DNA from: Candidatus Heimdallarchaeota archaeon
GTDB lineage: Archaea; Asgardarchaeota; Heimdallarchaeia; Heimdallarchaeales; Kariarchaeaceae
Length of the DNA: 6,831 nucleotides
Reading direction: 5' to 3'
Assembly: GCA_022574115.1 (NCBI GenBank)
Contig: JACZSS010000146.1
Span: 1 to 6,831, forward strand
Part shown: positions 1 through 5,743 of the stretch, piece after piece
How the letters are laid out: each line of letters starts with the position of its first letter
How positions within the stretch are numbered: position 1 is the stretch's first letter
Position numbers and translations under genes: made by a program
Notes under the pieces: model-generated
The model's input: only the letters and a program-made list of their open reading frames with translations
Told to the model about the DNA's origin: nothing
Databases searched by the model: none

Positions 1-326
1 ACCTGATCGAAGTCGGGCGTCGCGTAAGGCCCCACGACTGCCCGCTGTAACTCTTCCGGGATGGATTTGAGCGCGAGCGTGATGAAGGCTTTGGGTACGG
101 GCTGGCCGTCGTTTACGCCTTCGAGGATGCGTATCATCGTGTCCGGCGAGATCACTTTACCCGTCTCCGGGAGTTCGTCCAGCCAAGTGTGAATTTCGCG
201 CAGCTTTGCGCGGTTCTCGTCTTCGAGCCAGTAGTTCTTGCCTTCGCCCACCAACACGACCTCAAGCGGCGTCGTGCCGCCGAGTTTTTCGTCGATTACG
301 GTCATCCCCCGATGAATTTCGGTGGA
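1..326 (-). CDS. RND-superfamily (MMPL-type) exporter, internal fragment
   Basis: The minus strand is open from the window edge and reads STEIHRGM, then IDEKLGGTTPLEVVLVG, then a segment with LPETGKVIS, NDGQPV, SIPEEL and VGPYATPDF. From family knowledge, this order (EI.RGM.VID.KLGGTTPL, then GKV.S, then ND.G.P, then PEE) is the periplasmic loop in the middle of predicted exporters of the RND superfamily, which are inner-membrane proteins of roughly 750-900 residues. About 105 codons are present. The 3' part runs off the window. The 5' part is lost at about 326, and the frame meets a stop at 369-371. The ATG at 305-303 is internal, not the true start. Base composition is GC-rich and unlike the rest of the window, suggesting a different (bacterial) source. 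Family assignment is fairly sure; the substrate is unknown. Confidence 0.72.
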
Positions 327-335
327 CTCAGCCTT
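318..335. other. Probable chimeric junction between two genomes
   Basis: To the left, the sequence is GC-rich and encodes an exporter fragment on the minus strand. To the right, it is AT-rich and encodes an aminopeptidase-like fragment on the plus strand. Family homology of both genes stops within the same few bases (STEIHRGM reads to about 325; M29-like sequence begins at about 327). No inverted repeat, target-site duplication, integrase or tRNA lies at the join. The simplest explanation is an assembly or library chimera; a natural recombination is less likely. Confidence 0.7.
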
Positions 336-935
336 GTTACTTTGCAGCACTTTCCAAAGCAATATTTTTCATCATTTTTAGTCGCTGATTATTCAGCTAC
401 AAGAGATCTTCGTACTAAATATCTCAACAAACTTGTCTCCGGATCAGAAATCAAGATCACCTCTGTAACAGGAACAGATATTTCGTTTAAACTTCATTCA
501 GAAGTAATTAGCTATCCATTTCAACTCGACAAAAACCATGTCCTTTTTCCTTCGACCGAGATTGTGATGCAACTAGAACCTAATTCCCTAAATGGGAGAA
601 TAGTGATCGACAAATCCATTGGTGAGTTTATTGAATCAGGTGAGCTGTTAGATCCGTTCGGAAAGGTGATTAATAATATCGAACTGTATCTGAATGATGG
701 TGAAATTGATAGGATAATAAGTTCTGATCGAATTGGAGATCGGCTTGAATCGGTTTTAAACAGTCTCCAGTCAGGAGAGAAAAAATTCTCAAAGTTCGGA
801 ATTGGGATCGGTCCTCCAATGGCTCATACGGGGTTTACCGAGGTTGACAAACTTCTTGACGGATTGTGTAGTTTTGGCACTTCTATTAATTCCCTTGAAC
901 TCATATGCAGTTTTAATGCGTTGGATGTATTATAA
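327..935 (+). CDS. M29 aminopeptidase / NicX-like protein, C-terminal fragment lacking its N-terminus
   Basis: About 202 codons resemble the C-terminal half of the M29 aminopeptidase (aminopeptidase T/AmpS) and 2,5-dihydroxypyridine dioxygenase (NicX) superfamily. In order these are: a DY...TRDLRTKYLNKLVSG helix, GTDISF (canonical GTDL.f), FPSTEI followed by NSLNGRIVID (canonical P.GE... then NG.i.id), ELYLNDGEID, and FGIGIGPPM...DKLLDGLCSFG (canonical E.GIG.NP...dEK..GT.HIA.G). The PSTEI glutamate is kept. The usual acidic residue ahead of GIG is Lys (SKFGIG), and the usual His in the last motif is replaced by CS, so the metal site looks degenerate and peptidase activity is doubtful. The family is usually about 320-410 residues, so over a hundred N-terminal residues are missing. 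The open frame continues upstream to an ATG at 189 only by chance, through sequence antisense to the exporter fragment, and those 46 residues are not part of this protein. Confidence 0.65.
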   Translation, partial: LSLVTLQHFPKQYFSSFLVADYSATRDLRTKYLNKLVSGSEIKITSVTGTDISFKLHSEVISYPFQLDKNHVLFPSTEIVMQLEPNSLNGRIVIDKSIGEFIESGELLDPFGKVINNIELYLNDGEIDRIISSDRIGDRLESVLNSLQSGEKKFSKFGIGIGPPMAHTGFTEVDKLLDGLCSFGTSINSLELICSFNALDVL

Positions 936-1105
936 CAAGGATTTGCTCTCATTTTCTTAATTGCCTTGATGATCATTCGTTCTCTCTAGGGTGTTAAGTC
1001 TTGCAGAATTACCTGCATTCTCTTAAATTGGCCTGGTGTAGAGATAGTTTTTACACTGTGCAGTAATTGTTGGTGTATAGTCAATTAAACTCATTTGAAG
1101 CTGAA

Positions 1106-2470
1106 CTAGCTAGTTTTTCGAAGTTTTCCTCTTGCATAAATAATTCCCACACCAAGTAACCCTCCACCGACACTAATTCCAAATGCAAGTCCTGCGTTTG
1201 GACCCCCAGTTCCTCCACCTGCTGTTGAATTGGTTGGACTTTCCGTTGTTGTAGTTGTGCCTGTTGTAGTTGTGCCTGTTGTAGTTGTGCCTGTTGCAGT
1301 TGTGCCTGTTGTAGTTGTACCTGTTGTAGTTGTACCTGTTGCAGTTGTAGTTACACCAATAACCATTACTAATACTTGATCGGACGAGAAGATATTAAAT
1401 TCATCTTGAACCAATAGTGTGTAGTTATAGCTCCCTGTACCTAATCCATCAATAGACTGTGAAATTGGTGTAGTTGAAGTCCAATTTCCGGTTGTAAAAT
1501 TTAAATTATCTTTAAAAATAGTAAAATTATATGGATTAGTATCGGTAACAACCCATGAAATTGTATTTGATGTTGAACCTACCTCAATTGTTGGATCTGC
1601 AGGATGTACAATTAATGGTGCAGTTGTATCTTGGACTATAGTTACATATGTCGTGTTACTACCAATATTGTTTGATAGATCACTTGCGATGATGGTGAAA
1701 TTGTAGATACCTACATTCAATCCAGTTATCACATGAGTAATTGTTGATCCAGAAGTCCAGTTTCCAGTTTCTATACTAATTTCATCCTGATAAATCGTGT
1801 AATTTTTGGGTTCTGGCTCGCTAATCACCCATGATATTTCATTGTTGGCTGATCCTATTTCAAACGTCTTATTTCCCGGACCTGTAATGACGGGAGCACT
1901 GAGATCAACTTGAGCCACTTCAGAAAATCCACAACTGTCAATGTAATTCTTTTTGGGGCCATTTAAACTAGCTGAAATTTGTATTTCTACGAAATAATAC
2001 TGGGGCGTGAAACTAGGTGTAATTAGTATTGATAATTCCTGCCAACTTACCAAGTCCACGGATTCGGATGAAAAACCACTTGTGTTCAGTGCAGAGGTTG
2101 AACCATTAACGAACAACCCCAATTTAACAGCGCCATTAACATTGTCAAAAACTTGACATGAAAATAAATAACTCATTGATGGATTCGCAGTAAATGTCCT
2201 GTTCTGCCAAATATTTAATCCTAGTGCACCACCTACTTCCAATGAAGAACTCCCAGTGACAAATATGCTAAGCTCCTGAGCAATGGTTATGCCAGATGAT
2301 ACATCCCAATCATCTGGACTACCAGATGACCATGATTCAAATCCCGGATTTAAGAGACTATGATCAATAGCAGAGCTATTGGGTACATACAACCCCATAA
2401 TTAGTAGTGATATAAATAATAAACAAATCGTAATATGAGACCTTTTGAGCACTGTTTTAGGTGGATTCAC
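1106..2470 (-). CDS. Secreted, membrane-anchored surface protein with jelly-roll-like and two Ig-like domains (copy A)
   Basis: A 454-residue protein with a GTG start (2470-2468). Residues 1-34 are a signal peptide with a basic start (K5, K9, R10), a hydrophobic core (about 15-28) and an NSSA region. Residues 38-187 begin LLNPGFESWSSGSPDDWDV, a start typical of carbohydrate-binding/galactose-binding-like jelly rolls, and hold Cys105 and Cys180, a plausible disulfide. Residues 192-281 and 284-371 are two Ig/FN3-like repeats sharing API..P......E.GS....ISW...(D/E)..P.N(Y/F)TI, TGNWTS and GLN.G.YNFT. Many N-x-S/T sequons (NGST, NYT, NWT, NFT, NST) suggest N-glycosylation. Residues 373-410 are a Thr-rich TTTGT stalk. 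Residues 426-446 are a glycine-rich membrane helix, followed by a basic tail ending GKLRKTS. The product is probably displayed outside the cell, held by its C-terminus. Its function (adhesion, sugar binding or envelope coat) is unknown. It is 84% identical to copy B over residues 1-371, without gaps, but the anchor is unrelated. Confidence 0.88.
   Translation of the reverse strand: MNPPKTVLKRSHITICLLFISLLIMGLYVPNSSAIDHSLLNPGFESWSSGSPDDWDVSSGITIAQELSIFVTGSSSLEVGGALGLNIWQNRTFTANPSMSYLFSCQVFDNVNGAVKLGLFVNGSTSALNTSGFSSESVDLVSWQELSILITPSFTPQYYFVEIQISASLNGPKKNYIDSCGFSEVAQVDLSAPVITGPGNKTFEIGSANNEISWVISEPEPKNYTIYQDEISIETGNWTSGSTITHVITGLNVGIYNFTIIASDLSNNIGSNTTYVTIVQDTTAPLIVHPADPTIEVGSTSNTISWVVTDTNPYNFTIFKDNLNFTTGNWTSTTPISQSIDGLGTGSYNYTLLVQDEFNIFSSDQVLVMVIGVTTTATGTTTTGTTTTGTTATGTTTTGTTTTGTTTTTESPTNSTAGGGTGGPNAGLAFGISVGGGLLGVGIIYARGKLRKTS
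1260..1349 (-). repeat. Six tandem 15-bp units coding the Thr/Gly stalk of copy A
   Basis: Units start at 1260, 1275, 1290, 1305, 1320 and 1335, with plus-strand consensus CCTGTTGTAGTTGTG. Each codes five residues of a T-G-T-T-(T/A) repeat on the minus strand, so changes in copy number keep the frame. Degenerate partial units flank the block. The variation between units (GTA/GCA, GTG/GTA) codes only Thr/Ala or silent changes. Confidence 0.9.
2240..2423 (-). repeat. 184-bp block identical to 3815-3998 in copy B
   Basis: Every base of 2240-2423 matches 3815-3998, read side by side. It codes residues 17-77: most of the signal-peptide core, the cleavage region and the start of the mature protein. 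On both sides the paralogs differ every few codons. A second exact match joins 1335-1384 with 2910-2959 (last Ig strand and start of the stalk). Confidence 0.93.
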
Positions 2471-2493
2471 AATTAGCAGGTCATTCCAACGAT

Positions 2494-2503
2494 TTATATT
2501 ATT
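2494..2503 (-). promoter_or_regulatory. Archaeal TATA-like box for copy A
   Basis: On the minus strand this reads ATAATATAAA, 24-33 nt before the GTG start, the spacing expected for a leaderless or near-leaderless archaeal transcript. No clear Shine-Dalgarno sequence precedes the start codon. The same box and spacing recur ahead of copy B. Confidence 0.5.
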
Positions 2504-2545
2504 TATCGTAAAAAGATAATATTGGGTTCCATCTATAAAATAATC
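2496..2545. promoter_or_regulatory. Conserved promoter block with inverted repeat, shared with copy B
   Basis: 2496-2545 matches 4070-4119 at 49 of 50 positions, clearly more conserved than the rest of the spacers. It contains an inverted repeat, ATATTAT (2497-2503), 13-nt gap, ATAATAT (2517-2523), whose gene-proximal arm overlaps the TATA box. This is where a repressor or activator could compete with TBP/TFB. Being AT-rich, the repeat could partly be chance; the conservation between copies is the stronger argument. Confidence 0.45.
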
Positions 2546-2725
2546 ATCACTTATTCAAAAAATCTCTAGATATATTTGTAGTTAAATGAGAGATCTGATT
2601 ATTCGTGAACTGCCCTGTCTTTAAGTAATTCAATTTTAGATACATAATTACACAATATGTGTACGTAAAAGTCATCAAGAAATGGATTTCACCTTTGCCA
2701 AGTAGCTGAATATATTTCTAATAGA

Positions 2726-4045
2726 TCAAACTAGTCTTTTCCGTCTGAAGTAACGATTAATAATACCTAGAGACAAAGCAAAAGCGACGGCTAAAATTGG
2801 AGAGTCCCCATCATCTTCTGTTGATGAAGTTGAACTCGTTGTAGTTGTACTTGTAGCAGTTGTGCCTGTTGCAGTTGTGCCTGTTGTAGTTGTGCCTGTT
2901 GCAGTTGTACCTGTTGCAGTTGTAGTTACACCAATAACCATTACTAATACTTGATCGGAAGAAAATCTATTAAATTCATCTTGAACCAATAGTGTGTAAT
3001 TATAGGTGCCTATACCTAATCCATCAATAGACTGTGAAATAGGTGCAGTTGAACTCCAATTTCCGGTTGAGATACTTAAATCATCTTTAAAAATAGTAAA
3101 ATTATTTGGATTAGCATCTGTGACAACCCATGAAATTGTATTTGATGTTGATCCTACTTCAATTGTTGGATCTGTCGGATGTACAATTATTGGTGCAGTT
3201 GCATCTTGGACCATAGTCACATAGATTGTATCCGTAGCAATATTGTTTGACAGATCGTTTGCTATGATGGTGAAATTATAGATACCTACATTCAGTCCAC
3301 TTATCAAATGAGTAATAGTTGATCCAGAAGTCCAGTTTCCAGCATCTATACTAATTTCATCCTGATAAATCGTATAATTTTTTGGCTCTGGGTCGCTAAT
3401 CATCCACGATATTTTATTGATCGTCGATCCTATCTCAAATGTCTTATTTCCTGCACTTGTAATGACGGGAGCACTGAGATCAGGTTGAGGTACTTCAGAA
3501 AATACACAATCGTCAATGTAATTTTTTTTCTGGCCATTTAGAATAGTTGAGATTTGTATTTCTACGAAATAATATTGGGGTGTGAAACCAGGTGTAACTA
3601 GTACTGATAATTCCTGCCAACTTACCAAGTTTACGGATTCAGCTGAAAAACCACTTGCGTTCAGTGCAGAGGTTGAACCATTAACGAACAAACCCAATTT
3701 AACAGCGCCACTATTATCGCTAAAAACTTGACATGAAAATAAATAGCTCATTGATGGATTCGCCGTAAATGTCCTGTTCTGCCAAATATTTTCACCTACT
3801 GCACCACTTACTTTCAATGAAGAACTCCCAGTGACAAATATGCTAAGCTCCTGAGCAATGGTTATGCCAGATGATACATCCCAATCATCTGGACTACCAG
3901 ATGACCATGATTCAAATCCCGGATTTAAGAGACTATGATCAATAGCAGAGCTATTGGGTACATACAACCCCATAATTAGTAGTGATATAAATAATAAATA
4001 GATAGCAATATTAGACCTTTTGATTAATGTTTTCGATGGATTCAC
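2726..4045 (-). CDS. Secreted, membrane-anchored surface protein with jelly-roll-like and two Ig-like domains (copy B)
   Basis: A 439-residue paralog of copy A with the same domain order and a GTG start (4045-4043). Residues 1-34 are the signal peptide. Residues 38-187 are the LNPGFESW jelly-roll-like domain with Cys105 and Cys180 conserved. Residues 192-281 and 284-371 are Ig-like repeats with TGNWTS/TGNWSS and GL..G.YN(F/Y)T motifs. Residues 373-408 are a Thr/Ser/Ala-rich stalk. A short acidic EDDGD precedes a membrane segment (about 416-430) and a basic tail NRYFRRKRLV. The two Ig-like repeats resemble each other, pointing to older internal duplication. Sequons are plentiful (NGST, NYT, NWT, NFT). 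Its end is unlike copy A but closely matches the relic at 4299-4406. Its ligand and exact role are not known. It has its own promoter, so it is probably transcribed separately from copy A. Confidence 0.88.
   Translation of the reverse strand: MNPSKTLIKRSNIAIYLLFISLLIMGLYVPNSSAIDHSLLNPGFESWSSGSPDDWDVSSGITIAQELSIFVTGSSSLKVSGAVGENIWQNRTFTANPSMSYLFSCQVFSDNSGAVKLGLFVNGSTSALNASGFSAESVNLVSWQELSVLVTPGFTPQYYFVEIQISTILNGQKKNYIDDCVFSEVPQPDLSAPVITSAGNKTFEIGSTINKISWMISDPEPKNYTIYQDEISIDAGNWTSGSTITHLISGLNVGIYNFTIIANDLSNNIATDTIYVTMVQDATAPIIVHPTDPTIEVGSTSNTISWVVTDANPNNFTIFKDDLSISTGNWSSTAPISQSIDGLGIGTYNYTLLVQDEFNRFSSDQVLVMVIGVTTTATGTTATGTTTTGTTATGTTATSTTTTSSTSSTEDDGDSPILAVAFALSLGIINRYFRRKRLV
2865..2924 (-). 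repeat. Four tandem 15-bp units coding the stalk of copy B
   Basis: Units start at 2865, 2880, 2895 and 2910 with the same consensus as in copy A (CCTGTTGCAGTTGTG), plus one degenerate unit from 2850. Copy A has six clean units, so the number differs between the paralogs while the frame is kept. Confidence 0.88.
3815..3998 (-). repeat. 184-bp block identical to 2240-2423 in copy A
   Basis: Partner of the perfect match described for copy A. It codes residues 17-77 of copy B. Flanking bases (for example 3796-3814 and 3999-4020) already differ from copy A. Confidence 0.93.
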
Positions 4046-4067
4046 AATTAACAGTTCACTACAATGA

Positions 4068-4077
4068 TATATATTAT
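4068..4077 (-). promoter_or_regulatory. Archaeal TATA-like box for copy B
   Basis: An AT-rich box (ATAATATATA on the minus strand) ends 23 nt before the GTG start at 4045. It sits at the same spacing as in copy A and inside the duplicated promoter block 4070-4119. A leaderless transcript is likely. Confidence 0.48.
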
Positions 4078-4298
4078 TTATCGTAAAAAGATAATATTGG
4101 GTTCTATCTATAAAATAATTATGCCTTATTCAGAAATTCTCTAGACAAATCTAGTTAAATGAAGGGCTTAATTATCCCTGAACAAGCCTGTCTTTGATAA
4201 ATCAATTTTAGCTATCTAATCACATATTAGATATACGTAAAAGTCATTGAGAAGTGGTTTCCACCTCTATGCAGCAAGCTGAATATATTTCTAATCAA

Positions 4299-4406
4299 TC
4301 AACTTTGTCTTTTCCGTCTGAAGTAACGATTAACAGTGCCTAGATTCAAGACAAAACCGATGACTAAAATTGGATAGTTCGTTTCATCTATTGATGATGA
4401 GGTTGT
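4299..4406 (-). pseudogene. Relic of a third surface-protein copy: C-terminal anchor only
   Basis: On the minus strand, in frame to a TGA at 4301-4299, the bases translate to TTSSSIDETNYP, then a hydrophobic stretch, then NRYFRRKRQS. This aligns with the end of copy B (Ser/Thr stalk, acidic residues, SPILAVAF..., NRYFRRKRLV), including an exact NRYFRRKR. Nucleotide identity continues past the stop into the spacer (GCTGAATATATTTCTAAT). Homology ends at about 4406, and the frame closes at 4457-4455 with no usable start. The rest of the gene, about 1.2 kb, is gone. Most of the anchor differences from copy B are conservative, so loss may be fairly recent. It is not expected to make a protein. Confidence 0.85.
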
Positions 4407-4474
4407 ATCTGCACAGTTGAGTAGACGAGGTGAGCTTTTTTGGCAAGTTAGTAGTTAGTGACCCGATATCGATC

Positions 4475-4482
4475 GATTAATT
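4475..4482 (+). promoter_or_regulatory. Possible TATA-like box for the acyl-CoA dehydrogenase
   Basis: GATTAATT lies 29-36 nt before the ATG at 4511, and no purine-rich ribosome binding site lies between. This fits a short-leader archaeal promoter, but the box is weak. The surrounding stretch 4407-4510 shows no other gene or recognisable element. Confidence 0.3.
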
Positions 4483-4510
4483 CAAATCTGTAACTACTCG
4501 CACAAACTCG

Positions 4511-5707
4511 ATGATAAATTTCGAACTCACCGACGAGCAAAAGATTCTACGGGAATCGGTTCGTGAATGGGCAAGAGAAAAAATAGCGCCTAAAATACCT
4601 GATATGGATGTTGCGCAGAAATATGATCGAGGGATCATGGACGAAATGGGTGAGCTTGGTTTCTTAGGAGTAAGTATACCAGAGAAATATGGCGGAAGTG
4701 GAATGGATTATATTTCTACTGCAATAGTGTCGGAGGAACTAGAATATGTTGACAGCTCCCTTCGAGTGGTGATCTCCGTGCATAATGGACTCAACAGTCT
4801 AGGAATATACCAATGGGGCAATGAGGAACAGAAGCAGAAGTATTTGGCCACTCAAGCACAGGGCAAAAAACTCTCTACTTATGGGTTGACTGAACCAAAT
4901 GCTGGATCTGATGTAGGAGGGATGCTCTCGAATACAAAAGAAGATGGTGATTTTTACATATTAAATGGAAATAAGATATGGATCTCACTTGCTGATACTG
5001 CAGATAACTTCATTATTTTTGCGAAATCTGACATATCCAAGGGTTCAAGGGGAATTTCCTGTTTCATCGTCGAACGCGAATTTAATGGCGTATCAACCGG
5101 TTCGATTAAAAATAAATTGGGGGTTCGCGCTGGAAATACTGGTTTTATCAATTTCGATGATGTTCCCATTCCCAAAGAAAATCTACTGGGCGAGCTTGGT
5201 GAAGGTTTCAAGATCGCCATGTCTTGTTTAGACAATGGACGGTTCACTGTAGCAGCTGGAAGTGTTGGATTGGCTAAGGCAGCCAGAGCTGCCTCTGTTA
5301 AATATTCAAAGGAGCGTAAAACTTGGGGTAAGGAAATTCGGGAGCACCAATTGATTCAGAGACTGATCGCCCACATGAGTAGGGGTATTGATACAGCCGA
5401 GTTGCTTGTATGGAAAGCTGGTTGGCTCAAGAATCTAGGCCGAAGGAATACGCGAGAAACTGCCCTGGCAAAATGGCACGCAACTAATATTGCATCCCAA
5501 TGTGCTGATGACGCAATCCAAATACATGGATCCTATGGCTATAGCAATGAATTTCCTGTAGAACGCTACTGGCGTAACGCACGAGGTGCGAGAATTTATG
5601 AGGGAACTGATCAGATTCAGGAAATTATGGCTGGTCAATATGCGACCGGATTACGAGAAGACAAACCCTTGCGAAAAGAGTTGCCTGGATGGACACCTGA
5701 GGACTAG
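4511..5707 (+). CDS. Acyl-CoA dehydrogenase (FAD-dependent)
   Basis: A complete 398-residue flavoenzyme that should oxidise an acyl-CoA to the trans-2-enoyl-CoA, passing electrons to an electron-transfer flavoprotein; it acts in the cytoplasm. The N-terminal helical domain is residues 1-120 (LTDEQ..., VSIPEKYGGSG at 54-64), the middle beta domain about 121-235 and the C-terminal helical domain about 236-380. Both family signatures are present: GLTEPNAGSD (125-134, flavin/substrate loop) and Q337-IHGSYGYSNEF..ERYWRNAR. RIYEGT puts the catalytic base at Glu364. ERKTWGKEI (268-276) matches the usual ER..FGK.I loop with Trp for Phe. Length is slightly above the usual ~380 because of a charged, proline-containing tail after residue 380. 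The ATG at 4511 gives the expected LTDEQ beginning. Chain-length preference and pathway (beta-oxidation, or amino-acid or glutarate breakdown) cannot be read from the sequence, and no beta-oxidation partner is adjacent. Confidence 0.95.
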   Translation: MINFELTDEQKILRESVREWAREKIAPKIPDMDVAQKYDRGIMDEMGELGFLGVSIPEKYGGSGMDYISTAIVSEELEYVDSSLRVVISVHNGLNSLGIYQWGNEEQKQKYLATQAQGKKLSTYGLTEPNAGSDVGGMLSNTKEDGDFYILNGNKIWISLADTADNFIIFAKSDISKGSRGISCFIVEREFNGVSTGSIKNKLGVRAGNTGFINFDDVPIPKENLLGELGEGFKIAMSCLDNGRFTVAAGSVGLAKAARAASVKYSKERKTWGKEIREHQLIQRLIAHMSRGIDTAELLVWKAGWLKNLGRRNTRETALAKWHATNIASQCADDAIQIHGSYGYSNEFPVERYWRNARGARIYEGTDQIQEIMAGQYATGLREDKPLRKELPGWTPED

Positions 5708-5711
5708 CAAT

Positions 5712-5723
5712 GCCAATATTGGC
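5712..5723. terminator. 12-bp perfect palindrome between convergent genes
   Basis: GCCAATATTGGC is a perfect palindrome in the 36-bp gap between two convergent stop codons and is followed by AT-rich sequence. As RNA it could form only a short 4-bp stem with an ATAT loop. It may help bidirectional termination, but archaeal termination usually depends on U-runs, which are poor here. Confidence 0.25.
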
Positions 5724-5743
5724 GATTAATTAATAATAAAATC

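Larger units (their letters stand above)
2471..2725 (-). repeat. Intergenic spacer duplicated at 4046-4298
   Basis: The 255-bp spacer between copies A and B is recognisably homologous along its whole length to the 253 bp upstream of copy B. Shared landmarks include the promoter block, TAGTTAAATGA, CCTGTCTTT, ACGTAAAAGTCAT, and GCTGAATATATTTCTAAT just after the stop codon. The duplication unit was therefore gene plus promoter. No further gene is visible in it. Confidence 0.85.

Noticed and set aside
189..326. N-terminal 46 residues of the long plus-strand frame at 189-935
   Set aside because: They are antisense to the well-supported exporter fragment and GC-rich; only the part after about 327 looks like the M29/NicX family. 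The frame is open through the join by chance.
1002..1017. TGCAG-N6-CTGCA hairpin in the convergent gap 936-1105
   Set aside because: Only a 5-bp stem with no following U-run on either strand, so it is not a convincing terminator. The rest of this 170-bp gap shows nothing definite.
1106..1170. Archaeosortase/PGF-CTERM-type sorting signal at the surface-protein C-termini
   Set aside because: Neither anchor shows a PGF or comparable known tripartite motif directly before the helix, so only a generic membrane anchor with a basic tail is claimed.
1260..1349. 15-bp repeats considered as a CRISPR or iteron array
   Set aside because: The units are contiguous without spacers and encode a low-complexity Thr/Gly stalk in frame; this is a coding minisatellite.
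3006..3224. Plus-strand 72-codon frame within copy B
   Set aside because: Antisense to the Ig-like domain coding sequence, with no promoter-like sequence or recognisable motif.
4251..4267. Short stem with a 3-nt loop (GAAGTGG/CCACCTC, one G-U pair on the minus strand) downstream of the relic
   Set aside because: The equivalent place downstream of copy B does not keep the pairing, and the U-run is only four bases, so it is not called a terminator.
4954..5247. Minus-strand frame, plus other frames inside the acyl-CoA dehydrogenase and ureohydrolase
   Set aside because: They lie wholly within strongly supported genes, and their translations show no domain or signal; they are shadows of the real coding frames.
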